Source: Mesonia sp. HuA40
Lineage (GTDB): Bacteria; Bacteroidota; Bacteroidia; Flavobacteriales; Flavobacteriaceae
Reading direction: 5' to 3'
Assembly: GCF_008017835.1 (NCBI RefSeq)
Contig: NZ_VRLT01000032.1
Span: 1 to 64,000 of the forward strand
DNA: 64,000 bases
Below are positions 16,457-25,615 of this stretch, one piece after another. Both the position numbers and the translations under genes were made by a program. The notes under the pieces are model-generated. The model had not been told where the DNA came from and made no database searches. It saw only the letters and a program-made list of their open reading frames with translations. How positions within the stretch are numbered: the stretch's first letter is position 1; each line of letters opens with the position of its first letter.

Positions 16457-18649
16457 TTAGTTTGTACTAGTAACTTCTTCTTTTACATTAATATCTGTAC
16501 CTAATCGTTGCAGGTAAGCGATAACAGCTACTACTTCTCGGTTTCGCATTTCAACAAACTCTAATCCATTTTCTTGTGCATAAGCTTTATCGGCTTGATA
16601 AGTTTCGGCAAAATCAGGGTCGGTATGTAAGTTCTCTTCGATAGCCGCACCTTGTTCTTCCATCCATTTTTGCGCATTTGCAATCTCTTCATCGGTATAG
16701 GGAACCCCTAATTTTACCAAAGTGCGCATTTTTGTTTCTGTGTTCGATTTATCTAATGGGTTAGTGATTAACCAAGGGTATCGTGGCATAATACTACCAG
16801 CCGAGGTAGTCTGCGGATCATAGAAGTGATTAAAGTGCCAGTTATCAGAATATTTCTTACCGACTCTGTGTAAATCTGGACCTGTACGTTTACTACCCCA
16901 TAAGAACGGACGATCATATACATACTCTCCTGCTTTTGAATACTCGCCATAGCGTTCTACCTCACTTCTAAACGGTCTTATCATCTGTGAGTGACAAGAA
17001 ACACAACCTTCTCGGATATAGATATCTCGGCCTTCTAACTCTAGTGGCGTATAAGGTTTAACTGTAGAAATAGTTGGGATGTTAGACTCAACCAATAAAG
17101 TAGGGATAATTTGTACGGCTCCCCCTATTAAAATGGCAATAGTTGCATAAATAGTTAATCTTACGGGTCTTCTCTCTAACCAAGTGTGGTACCCCTCACC
17201 TGCGGTTCTCTTCTTAGTTACCTTAGGTAAAGCAGCAGCTTCGGCTAATTCATCGGTAACAGCAGACCCTTTTCTAACCGTCATAACAACGTTATATAAT
17301 AAGATAAATGCACCTATAATATACATAGACCCACCAATGGCACGCATCCAGTACATAGGCATAATTTCTGTTACAGTCTCTAAAAAGTTACCATATACCA
17401 AAGTTCCATCAGGGTTAAATTGCTTCCACATAGAAGCCTGTGTAAATCCAGCTACATATAGTGGTAGTGCATACAGAATAATACCTAAAGTTCCTACCCA
17501 GAAATGCACGTTGGCTAAGCCAATAGAGTATAATTTAGTTTTAAACAAACGAGGAATTAACCAATAAATCATACCAAAGGCTAAAAATCCGTTCCAAGCC
17601 AGTGCCCCCACGTGTACGTGCGCAATAATCCAATCGGTAAAGTGACCAATTGCATTAATATTTTTTAGAGAAAGCATAGGTCCTTCAAAAGTGGCCATAC
17701 CATAGCCGGTAATAGCAACCACCATAAATTTAAGAATAGGATCTGTTCTTACTTTATCCCAAGCTCCTCGTAGGGTTAATAAACCGTTAATCATACCTCC
17801 CCAAGACGGAGCGATAAGCATTACCGAAAAAGCCACTCCTAAATTTTGAGCCCAATCTGGTAGAGAGGAGTATAATAAGTGGTGAGGTCCTGCCCAGATA
17901 TATATGAAAATTAACGACCAAAAGTGAATAATTGAAAGACGGTAAGAGTACACAGGTCTATTGGCAGCTTTTGGCACAAAATAATACATTAACCCTAAGA
18001 ATGGTGTTGTTAAGAAAAACGCCACTGCATTATGACCGTACCACCACTGCACCAAAGCATCTTGTACCCCAGCGTAAGCAGAGTAACTTTTCAAGAAGGT
18101 TGCAGGTAAAGCTAAACTATTAAAAATATGTAAAACCGCAACAGTTACAAATGTAGCTAAGTAAAACCAGATTGCCACATACATGTGTCGCTGTCTACGT
18201 TTTAATATAGTCGCAATTAAGTTCCATCCAAAAACAACCCATACTACAGCAATTGCAATATCTATTGGCCACTCTAACTCTGCATATTCTTTTGAACTGG
18301 TAAAACCCAAGGGAAGGGTTATTGCCGCAGCAACAATGACGAGCTGCCATCCCCAAAAATTAATATTACTCAAAGCGTCGCTAAACATACGGGCTTTAAG
18401 AAGGCGTTGAGTAGAATAATACACTCCGGCAAAAATCGCATTCCCTACAAAAGCAAAAATCACCGCATTGGTATGCAGCGGTCGCAACCTACCAAAACTT
18501 AACCATGAGATACCGTCAGTTAGGTTAGGGAAAATAAACATAAAGGCTATTAATAAGCCCACAGACATTCCTACGATACCCCAAAATATGGTTGCATACA
18601 GGAATTTTTTTACAATCTTATTGTCATAATAAAATTTTTCGATTTCCAT
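16457..18649 (-). CDS. ccoN: cbb3 oxidase fused subunits I and II (CcoN-CcoO)
   Basis: A 730-residue fusion of the catalytic haem-copper subunit CcoN with the mono-haem CcoO subunit, the usual Bacteroidota arrangement. The CcoN part (to about residue 470) has twelve or so helices with haem and copper ligands in LHTNAV, WWYGHNAVAF, WAGPHHLLYSS and HVHVGALAWNG. After a linker and another helix, the CcoO part shows IREGCVSCHSQMIRPFRSE (one haem c) and GSIMPRYPWL (Met ligand). It reduces oxygen to water with high affinity and pumps protons. The gene lies 10 bases after ccoS. Confidence 0.97.
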   Translation of the reverse strand: MEIEKFYYDNKIVKKFLYATIFWGIVGMSVGLLIAFMFIFPNLTDGISWLSFGRLRPLHTNAVIFAFVGNAIFAGVYYSTQRLLKARMFSDALSNINFWGWQLVIVAAAITLPLGFTSSKEYAELEWPIDIAIAVVWVVFGWNLIATILKRRQRHMYVAIWFYLATFVTVAVLHIFNSLALPATFLKSYSAYAGVQDALVQWWYGHNAVAFFLTTPFLGLMYYFVPKAANRPVYSYRLSIIHFWSLIFIYIWAGPHHLLYSSLPDWAQNLGVAFSVMLIAPSWGGMINGLLTLRGAWDKVRTDPILKFMVVAITGYGMATFEGPMLSLKNINAIGHFTDWIIAHVHVGALAWNGFLAFGMIYWLIPRLFKTKLYSIGLANVHFWVGTLGIILYALPLYVAGFTQASMWKQFNPDGTLVYGNFLETVTEIMPMYWMRAIGGSMYIIGAFILLYNVVMTVRKGSAVTDELAEAAALPKVTKKRTAGEGYHTWLERRPVRLTIYATIAILIGGAVQIIPTLLVESNIPTISTVKPYTPLELEGRDIYIREGCVSCHSQMIRPFRSEVERYGEYSKAGEYVYDRPFLWGSKRTGPDLHRVGKKYSDNWHFNHFYDPQTTSAGSIMPRYPWLITNPLDKSNTETKMRTLVKLGVPYTDEEIANAQKWMEEQGAAIEENLHTDPDFAETYQADKAYAQENGLEFVEMRNREVVAVIAYLQRLGTDINVKEEVTSTN

Positions 18650-18659
18650 AATATAATAA

Positions 18660-18845
18660 TTAGTCTTTGGTTTTTATTGATTGTTTTTGATTTTCTTCTT
18701 TAACCAATTCATCTTCAAATAGCATTCTCACGGCGGGTGTATGAACATCATCATACTGCCCACGTTTTACGGAGTAAATAAACACCCCAAAAAAAACAAG
18801 AGCAACAATAATACTTAACGCCAATAAAAGATAAATTACACTCAT
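18660..18845 (-). CDS. ccoS: CcoS cbb3 oxidase maturation protein
   Basis: A 61-residue protein with a single N-terminal helix (MSVIYLLLALSIIVALVFFG) and the family-typical FIYSVKRGQYDDVHTPAVRM segment. CcoS family members are required for cofactor insertion into cbb3 oxidase. It sits between ccoI (57 bases upstream) and ccoNO (10 bases downstream), in the normal order. Identification is by motif and context. Confidence 0.93.
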   Translation of the reverse strand: MSVIYLLLALSIIVALVFFGVFIYSVKRGQYDDVHTPAVRMLFEDELVKEENQKQSIKTKD

Positions 18846-18902
18846 ACTTATTTTCTAGTTTTCAAAATTACTTGTGAAAGCTTTCTTAAAAAATGACAAT
18901 TA

Positions 18903-21290
18903 TCAATTTTTAAATAATTTCAACTTTCTACTGGTATAATTAGTTAGCAAAGTAACAAAAATTAATACGCTTATAGAGCTTAAGGGCATTAAAATAGCCG
19001 CAATCACAGGTTTTAGTTGGCCGGTTACTGCAAAATATAACCCAATTACGTTATACAAAAATGACAAAACAAAACTATATTTAATCGTGTTAACTGTCTT
19101 TCTAGCCGCTAACAAAAAACTTGGTAGTTTATGCATTTGTTCGGCATCTAAAATAGCGTCACAAGCAGGCGAAAACACATTTACATTTTCAGAAATGGCT
19201 ACCCCTACCTCACTTTGGGCCAAAGCCCCAGCATCGTTCAAACCGTCGCCAATCATCATTACCTTTTCACCTTTATCTTGCAGAGCTTTTACAAAATTGA
19301 GCTTGTCATCGGGCTTTTGATCAAACAACATTTGGGTATTTTTGGGTAACATTTTGGCTAGTTGCTCTTTCTCACCTGCATTATCGCCCGATAAGACTAC
19401 CAGCTTATGAGAACGGGAAAGCGCATTAAATATAGTTTGCACACCCGACCTATATTGATTATTAAAGGTGTACTTCCCTTTATATTCTTGATTGGTCTTT
19501 ACATGAACCGTTGTTTGTAATTGACTTTCAACCTGCGGGCTACCTACAAAAGACGCCGAGCCAACTTGAATGCTATTCTCTGCCTGTCTTGCTAACATTC
19601 CCTTACCAGTTATTTCTTCAAAACTATCTAGGGTGCTAATAGATTGGCTGGCTAGAAAGGTATACAATGACCTACTCAAAGGGTGGTTAGAAGCCCGTAA
19701 CGTATTTTTTAACAAAGAGGCTTCTTCCTCTGTTAATTCCAAACCTTCATAAGTGATAGCCACTTTTTTATTGGTAGTCAAGGTGCCAGTTTTGTCAAAT
19801 ATAATCGTATCGAGATCATTCAATTTTTCGATTACGTGTGCGTTTTTTAAATAAAATTTAGCTCTACCAAAAATACGAAGCATATTTCCTAAAGAGAAGG
19901 GAGTTGACAGCGCCAACGCGCACGGACAGGCAATAATAAGCACTGCGGTAAAAACATTAAGCGCCATACTGGAGTCATGATACATCCAAAATGCAGTTGC
20001 TACCAGCGAAATGACTAAAAGCACACTTGTAAAATACTTACTTATTTTATTGGTCAGATTTACAAAAGAGGCATCTTTATTTTGACTAAACACATCGTTA
20101 CTCCACAATTGAGTCAAATAACTTTGCTCAACAGATTTTAAAGCCTCTACTTCAATTGCACCGTCAAGTTGCTTTCCTCCAGCAAACAACTTATCACCAG
20201 ACACTTTGCGCACCGGGTCTCTTTCTCCTGTAACAAAGCTATAATCTATTTGCGCCTCGCCATTAATTAAAATAGCATCTACCGGTAAAAGTTCGCTGTT
20301 GCGGATTAAAAGCCGGTCTCCTACTTCAATATCATATACTTGAATGTTCTCTTCAGTTTTATTTTGTTTATCTATCCGGGTAACCGCAATAGGAAAATAA
20401 GATTTATAATCTCTCTCAAAAGAGAGGAAGCTATAGGTTTTTTGTTGAAAAAATTTACCGACAAGCAAAAAGAAAACAAGACCAGTTAAGGAATCAAAAA
20501 AGCCTGTACCCCAATCAAACAAAATCTCTATGGTGCTGCGTAAAAACAAAACCAAAATACCCAATGCTATAGGTACGTCTATATTTAAAATTTTTGCTTT
20601 TAATCCTTTATAGGCCGAAATAAAATAATCTGTACCAGAATAAAAAACCACGGGAAGAGAGAAACTAAACATCAACCACCTGAACAGATGTTTATACTCT
20701 TCAAGCCAGTATTCTTCTACCTCAAAATATTCAGGAAAAGACAAGAACATAACATTACCAAAAGCAAATCCGGCAATAGCCAACTTATAAATAAGGCTGC
20801 GGTCTACTTCTTTTTTTCCTTTATCAAAATCATCTAAACTTATGTAGGGTTCATACCCAATACGACTAAGCAATTGTACTACCTCCTTTAAGCTTAAAGC
20901 AGATGATTTATAGGTTATTCTAACTGTTTTTTTAGGGAAATTAACCTGAGCTGTTCGAATATCTGCTTGCAGTTTATGAAGGTTTTCTAAAATCCAAATA
21001 CAAGAACTGCAATGCATATGCGGAACGTACAAATTTACCACTTGAATATCGCCATCGTCAAATTCTACAAGTTTCTCAACTATTTTCTGATTATCTAGAT
21101 AATCAAATTTACCAGCTACCTCTTCTGGAATGGCACCTGGAGCATCTTGCAAATCATAATAACAGCCTAAATCATTGCTAGAGAATAACTCATAAACGGT
21201 TTTACACCCCCTACAACAAAAAGCTTTTTCGTCAAATACAATTGCATCTTGATCACAAGAGTTGCCACAATGAAAACAATTATCCTGCAT
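18903..21290 (-). CDS. ccoI: Copper-type P1B ATPase CcoI/FixI
   Basis: A 795-residue heavy-metal P-type ATPase of the CcoI/FixI group, which delivers copper for cbb3 oxidase assembly. The N-terminus has a Cys-rich module (CFHCGNSC...CCRGC, residues 5-29) and a heavy-metal-associated domain with HMHCSSC (Cys 94 and 97). The membrane CPC motif is in IIACPCALALSTPF, the phosphorylation site is FDKTGTLTTN, the nucleotide-binding HP is in ASNHPLSRS, and the hinge is MIGDGLNDAGAL. It is the first gene of the leftward oxidase operon, with an FNR/CRP-like site about 50 bases upstream. Confidence 0.95.
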   Translation of the reverse strand: MQDNCFHCGNSCDQDAIVFDEKAFCCRGCKTVYELFSSNDLGCYYDLQDAPGAIPEEVAGKFDYLDNQKIVEKLVEFDDGDIQVVNLYVPHMHCSSCIWILENLHKLQADIRTAQVNFPKKTVRITYKSSALSLKEVVQLLSRIGYEPYISLDDFDKGKKEVDRSLIYKLAIAGFAFGNVMFLSFPEYFEVEEYWLEEYKHLFRWLMFSFSLPVVFYSGTDYFISAYKGLKAKILNIDVPIALGILVLFLRSTIEILFDWGTGFFDSLTGLVFFLLVGKFFQQKTYSFLSFERDYKSYFPIAVTRIDKQNKTEENIQVYDIEVGDRLLIRNSELLPVDAILINGEAQIDYSFVTGERDPVRKVSGDKLFAGGKQLDGAIEVEALKSVEQSYLTQLWSNDVFSQNKDASFVNLTNKISKYFTSVLLVISLVATAFWMYHDSSMALNVFTAVLIIACPCALALSTPFSLGNMLRIFGRAKFYLKNAHVIEKLNDLDTIIFDKTGTLTTNKKVAITYEGLELTEEEASLLKNTLRASNHPLSRSLYTFLASQSISTLDSFEEITGKGMLARQAENSIQVGSASFVGSPQVESQLQTTVHVKTNQEYKGKYTFNNQYRSGVQTIFNALSRSHKLVVLSGDNAGEKEQLAKMLPKNTQMLFDQKPDDKLNFVKALQDKGEKVMMIGDGLNDAGALAQSEVGVAISENVNVFSPACDAILDAEQMHKLPSFLLAARKTVNTIKYSFVLSFLYNVIGLYFAVTGQLKPVIAAILMPLSSISVLIFVTLLTNYTSRKLKLFKN

Positions 21291-21339
21291 AACAGCTTAT
21301 TTTATCTTGCAAAGGTCTTTTTAATATACCTATATAACA

Positions 21340-21353
21340 ATGACCAAAATCAT
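21340..21353. promoter_or_regulatory. Candidate FNR/CRP-family site upstream of ccoI
   Basis: ATGACCAAAATCAT: perfect 4-base arms ATGA / TCAT around six bases, giving the TGA-N6-TCA core of CRP/FNR family operators. It is centred about 56 bases before the ccoI start codon. An oxygen-responsive activator here would fit the oxidase, but this is inference from a short motif. Confidence 0.45.
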
Positions 21354-21508
21354 CGTTTAATACTGCTCTAAGTTAAGAAACCATTTTGTGGATAACCACT
21401 ACCAAGCTTAAATTATAATAGTTCTAAATAAAAAAACATTTCGAGTCATAACTGACCTGAAATGGTTTAAGAATAATTCTTATCTAATAAAAAACAAGAT
21501 AAATTGAT

Positions 21509-23206
21509 TTAAAACGAAGTAGATAAATTGAGTGTAAACCCTGTATTTTCGGGTACAAAGCGGCAAACGCCACCAACACACACCAAACCTCCTCGTTGGC
21601 GTCCGTAATTTAAAGCTATTCGTGTGGCCCCGAAACGATAAGCCCCTCCGAAATTATAGTAATGATTCTTTTCGGCTTCTTTTTTTGTACCATAGTTGTA
21701 GATATCCCAAAAGTAAACCGATAGGTTTCTATTTAAGTTAAACTCTACGGTTGCTCCTGCCCAATTGCGTCTATCGGCGTCGGCCCACATATGCTCTAGC
21801 TCGACTCTTAAAGACTTTTTATTGGGTAGGCTAATCACGTTTTCTACTGCTAAAATATCGGCATTTACTTGATCTCCACCTTCAACCAATCGCTTATCAT
21901 AATACTGGTGAACGTAATAGAAACCGCTACGCCAATTTTTACTGAAACGCTTACGGATTTCTAGGTTATAATCTGAAAAATACTTTTGCCCTCGTCCAAA
22001 AAACTGCGTGTCATAATCTTGAGGGAAATATCGGTATTCTCCCGCCAGATTGTACCAGCTAGCAAAGTTAGCTGCTATTTCGGTTCCGTATTTACCCCCT
22101 AAACTTGTACCCTTTTTAAAGGTATAATATACATCGAGTTGCCCGCCCGTTTCTCCAGACTTTAGAATATCAACATCTAAATTTCCTACGCGATACTGTG
22201 CTTGAAAAACATAGATATTAGCTAGGTTAGAATGATGTTGCTTGGTAAGACCTGGCACATAATTCATTATTTTATCGTTGTAGTTGATGCTGGTATTGTT
22301 CGCATCAATCACTTCGGGTTTACGTTCTGAGAAAAACCCCATGTTTTCCAGCCTTCTTAAAGTCAAATCTATACCCAAACCACTTTTGGTGTAACCTAGG
22401 TTTATTTGATAAGCAGAACCGTCTTTAACCAAATCGTTTGAAATATCATTGTTGGCATTAATAACAGCATCTTCGGTTTTATAATTAGCTTCCCCATTTA
22501 CATAAAAGGAACCCAAGTAGTAATTAAATCGAAATGCCATCGCGCTGGTCAATTCAGAAAAATCTGGATTCTCGATATTGGTTTCCTCATATCGTCCTAC
22601 ATAAGAAGCCCCCACCGATAAATCTGAATTTTCTAATTGCAACCAATCGGTTAGATAAAATTCGCTATCAAATCCGTAAATATCTCCATCGGTCACATCA
22701 AAACCACTACGTTGTTTTCCGTAAAGGCCCGTTAAACGGATGTTATGATTAGGTCTGTACACTATACGTGCTCCACGAAGAGCATTATTGATTCCTAAAG
22801 CGCGATCTTCCCAGGTTCGTAAAAGCAAACCGCTACCAAACTGTTCATAAAAGTGTCCTAAAGTAATGTCTACTTTATCACTTTTGTAATTGACATAAAA
22901 TGTTGCCAAATTTGTTCCTTCAAACTTAGGATTATAATTAAGGAGTGAGTTGGCTTCATAAGCTTCTACTTGCACTCCCGCGGTAAACCTCCCATAATTG
23001 TAGTTGGCGTTTAAGTAATTATTAGATCTAAAACGATCTTTAAACTCAAAGTCGCCCAATTTAGGATCATCTACATAATATTGCATATTAGATTCTAGTC
23101 CACCATAAAATCTACCTTTTATTTTATTTTCATCATCTGTTTCTTGGGCCTGAGAAATCAAACCTGCCGCCAGCAAAACCACCAGCGTTGATATTCTTTT
23201 TATCAT
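21509..23206 (-). CDS. DUF6029 family outer-membrane protein
   Basis: A 565-residue exported protein resembling DUF6029. The signal peptide is about residues 1-20 (ending SQAQ). The remainder is an alternating aromatic, beta-strand-rich sequence typical of an outer-membrane barrel (for example VDITLGHFYEQFGSGLLLRTW and FTLNLSTSF at the C-terminus, ending in Phe). Function is unknown. The start codon overlaps the stop of the upstream TlpA-like gene (TAATG), so the two are translationally coupled. The pair is divergent from an Omp28/T9SS cluster, a grouping often seen in Flavobacteriia. Confidence 0.85.
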   Translation of the reverse strand: MIKRISTLVVLLAAGLISQAQETDDENKIKGRFYGGLESNMQYYVDDPKLGDFEFKDRFRSNNYLNANYNYGRFTAGVQVEAYEANSLLNYNPKFEGTNLATFYVNYKSDKVDITLGHFYEQFGSGLLLRTWEDRALGINNALRGARIVYRPNHNIRLTGLYGKQRSGFDVTDGDIYGFDSEFYLTDWLQLENSDLSVGASYVGRYEETNIENPDFSELTSAMAFRFNYYLGSFYVNGEANYKTEDAVINANNDISNDLVKDGSAYQINLGYTKSGLGIDLTLRRLENMGFFSERKPEVIDANNTSINYNDKIMNYVPGLTKQHHSNLANIYVFQAQYRVGNLDVDILKSGETGGQLDVYYTFKKGTSLGGKYGTEIAANFASWYNLAGEYRYFPQDYDTQFFGRGQKYFSDYNLEIRKRFSKNWRSGFYYVHQYYDKRLVEGGDQVNADILAVENVISLPNKKSLRVELEHMWADADRRNWAGATVEFNLNRNLSVYFWDIYNYGTKKEAEKNHYYNFGGAYRFGATRIALNYGRQRGGLVCVGGVCRFVPENTGFTLNLSTSF

Positions 23207-23685
23207 TACAAAGCCTTTATCTCTTCAAATAATTCTTCTTCTGCACCCTCGGCGTAGCCATTAGATACGTGCATTACCTTTTGATTCTTAACCACAATGG
23301 TATGTGGCACATTATTGATTTGTAATTTGCGTTTTAATTCTTGATTGGTATCTAATAAAATTTCATACTCCCAAGCTTTACCATTAACCATTGGTTTTAC
23401 TCGTTTTACGGTACGGGCATCGTCTATAGAAATAGCTATTAGCTCTACATCTACTTCTTCTTGCCAGTCTGTGTAAACCGCTTTAATCGCCTCTAATTCG
23501 TTAATACAAGGCGCACACCAAGTTGCCCAAAACGAAAAAATATACACTTTATCGTCTTCAGCATAATCTTTATAAACATTTTTTAATTGATTGTCCATGT
23601 TTTTCAATTGAACATTAGGCATTTGAGACTGAGCCTGTGAAAAATGAGCCATCAAGACGGCCACAAAAATTAGTAAAATTCGCAT
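23206..23685 (-). CDS. TlpA-like periplasmic thioredoxin
   Basis: A 159-residue exported thioredoxin-fold protein of the TlpA type. The signal peptide is about residues 1-18 (ending FSQAQ). The active site is FWATWCAPCINE, a WCxPC redox pair. The conserved cis-Pro is in NNVPHTIVV. It probably reduces or oxidises disulfides in the periplasm. Its gene precedes and overlaps the DUF6029 barrel gene by one base, and is divergent from Omp28-type proteins that also have thioredoxin-like CxxC motifs. Minus-strand TATATTTG (23715-23722) is a likely -7 box. Confidence 0.9.
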   Translation of the reverse strand: MRILLIFVAVLMAHFSQAQSQMPNVQLKNMDNQLKNVYKDYAEDDKVYIFSFWATWCAPCINELEAIKAVYTDWQEEVDVELIAISIDDARTVKRVKPMVNGKAWEYEILLDTNQELKRKLQINNVPHTIVVKNQKVMHVSNGYAEGAEEELFEEIKAL

Positions 23686-23741
23686 AGTTTTATTAATTGA
23701 TTGTTAAAGCTGAGCAAATATATAATTTATAGCCTACAAAG

Positions 23742-23781
23742 AAAGAAACTTTATATTTTAAATTAAAAAAAAAGAAACTTT
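23742..23781. repeat. Direct repeat in the TlpA/Omp28 divergent promoter region
   Basis: AAAGAAACTTT occurs at 23742-23752 and again at 23771-23781, a 29-base period, with similar A/T sequence following each copy. It may be a pair of regulator half-sites between the two divergent promoters. Confidence 0.4.
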
Positions 23782-23793
23782 TCATATTAATTT

Positions 23794-23801
23794 TATATTT
23801 G
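23794..23801 (+). promoter_or_regulatory. -7 box of the Omp28 gene
   Basis: TATATTTG matches TAnnTTTG and lies 31 bases before the ATG at 23833. No good -33 TTTG is present at the normal distance, so an activator may be needed. Confidence 0.5.
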
Positions 23802-23832
23802 TGATAATCTTAACTATTAAAACTAAACTTAG

Positions 23833-25566
23833 ATGAAAAGAATTTTACTTAGCTTGGCTATGCTTTCGGGTAGTATGGTTGGTTTTGCACAGACCATTGT
23901 CTCAACTACACCTGAAAACAAAAATGTAATTTTAGAAGAATTTACAGGTATTTATTGTGGTTATTGTCCTCAAGGGCACGCAATTGCTCAAAGTTTAAAA
24001 ACCAATAACCCAGGTGACGTTTTTCTGGTAAATGTGCACACTGGTGGTTATGCTAATCCTGGACCTGGTGATCCAGATTTTAGAACAAATTTTGGAGCCG
24101 CTTTAGCCACACAATCGGGCTTAACGGGGTATCCTGCTGGACAGGTAAATCGTCATGAATTTCCTAGTTATGCGATGGCATCGGGTGCAACCGCAATGGG
24201 AAGAAATTTCTGGACCGCTGCAGCCAATACAATTTTATCAGAGTCTTCTTATGTAAATGTAGCAGCAACAGCAAATATTGACCTGCAAACCAGAGAACTT
24301 ACTGTTTATGTAGAAGCTTACTATACTGGGAATAGTCCCGTTACCACCAACAAACTTAATATTGCTTTAAACCAAAACAATACCGCCGGACCTCAATCTG
24401 GAGGAAATATGGGAAGTAATTACAATCATATGCACCGCCTTATTCACTTTCTAACAGGACAATGGGGTGATGTAATAAGCACTACCACGCAAGGAAGTTT
24501 GTTTACTCAAACCTATACGTATACCATCCCCGCTGATCACAATAGTATCCCTATTGAGTTAAGTGAATTAGAAGTAATTGCTTATGTTGCAGAAGGTAAT
24601 GAAGAAATCATTAGCGGTAACGAGGCCGTAATGACTTTAACCTCTAGCTTTAATAACGAAATTGAATTAGCTGAAATTAAAGAAATAGATAATACTTGTA
24701 AAACAGAAGTTACTCCACAAGTTACCATCAAAAATAACGGAATGAACACGCTAACCAGTTTGGCGATTGAATATAGTATTAACGGTGGTGCTATAAATAC
24801 ACACAATTGGACCGGTAATCTAGCTGTTGGAGAAACGGAAGTTGTTGATTTACCAGTAATTAATTTTACGCTACAACCTTCTAACACTATTGACATAAAC
24901 ATACCTAATGACGATGATAATACCAACAACTCTGGACAAATAAACTTTGATGAGGCGCAAGAGGGTTCAAGAAATATTACCGTTGATATTAGAACAGATA
25001 ATTATCCTACCGAAGCTAGTTGGGAAATACTAGACAGCACCGGTGCCGTAGTGGCCTCAGGAGGTAATTATACTGGACCTCAAAATGGAGGTGGTCCAAA
25101 TGCAATCACTACTATTAGTACGACTCACGTCTTACCAGCTTCAGAGTGCTATACGATTAAACTAAAAGATTCTTATGGTGATGGTTGGTCTTATACTAGT
25201 TCTTCTTTCCAACCTGGCATAGCCATCAAGTCTCAAGGAAACATTATTTACAACAAAGATGTAGGAAATTTTGGATCTGAATTAGTACTTGAAGGAGCTT
25301 TTAAAACAAATACTACCTTAGGTGTAGCTGATAATGATACCGCAGTAATTTCGGTATATCCTAATCCAGCTCAAGATGCTATTTTTGTGAATAACCTAGA
25401 CAATTTTAACATTGAAATATTTGATATTACTGGTAAGCTAGTATATAGCGCTAAAGAAATGAAAAAAGAGCAAGCTATTAGTATCGGGCATTTAGAAAAG
25501 GGTGTTTATTTTGTGAACCTAGCAAGTAAAACCGTAACTTACACCACCAAATTAATAAAGAAATAA
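23833..25566 (+). CDS. Omp28-type protein with T9SS sorting domain
   Basis: A 577-residue secreted protein. The signal peptide is about 1-19 (ending GFAQT). Residues about 30-260 match the Omp28-related domain, beginning VILEEFTGIYCGYCPQGH, with a thioredoxin-like CGYC pair. A middle beta-sandwich region follows (EIKEIDNTCKTEVTPQVTIK). The final 80 residues form a type IX secretion type A sorting domain, with the motifs VYPNPAQD, IFDITGKLVYS and LEKGVYFVNL and a basic KLIKK end. It is probably carried across the outer membrane by the T9SS. The natural substrate is unknown. Two related genes follow on the same strand. Confidence 0.92.
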   Translation: MKRILLSLAMLSGSMVGFAQTIVSTTPENKNVILEEFTGIYCGYCPQGHAIAQSLKTNNPGDVFLVNVHTGGYANPGPGDPDFRTNFGAALATQSGLTGYPAGQVNRHEFPSYAMASGATAMGRNFWTAAANTILSESSYVNVAATANIDLQTRELTVYVEAYYTGNSPVTTNKLNIALNQNNTAGPQSGGNMGSNYNHMHRLIHFLTGQWGDVISTTTQGSLFTQTYTYTIPADHNSIPIELSELEVIAYVAEGNEEIISGNEAVMTLTSSFNNEIELAEIKEIDNTCKTEVTPQVTIKNNGMNTLTSLAIEYSINGGAINTHNWTGNLAVGETEVVDLPVINFTLQPSNTIDINIPNDDDNTNNSGQINFDEAQEGSRNITVDIRTDNYPTEASWEILDSTGAVVASGGNYTGPQNGGGPNAITTISTTHVLPASECYTIKLKDSYGDGWSYTSSSFQPGIAIKSQGNIIYNKDVGNFGSELVLEGAFKTNTTLGVADNDTAVISVYPNPAQDAIFVNNLDNFNIEIFDITGKLVYSAKEMKKEQAISIGHLEKGVYFVNLASKTVTYTTKLIKK

Positions 25567-25576
25567 TTCATAAAAC

Positions 25577-25601
25577 GGCACCTAGAGTATTTCTAGGTGC
25601 C
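25577..25601 (+). terminator. Perfect hairpin between the two T9SS genes
   Basis: GGCACCTAGA, loop GTATT, TCTAGGTGCC: a perfect 10-bp GC-rich stem starting 10 bases after the Omp28 gene stop. Only two T follow before an A-run, so it is a weak terminator at best. It may instead protect the upstream mRNA end or tune expression of the next gene, which starts 14 bases on. Confidence 0.6.
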
Positions 25602-25615
25602 TTAAAAAACAAACT

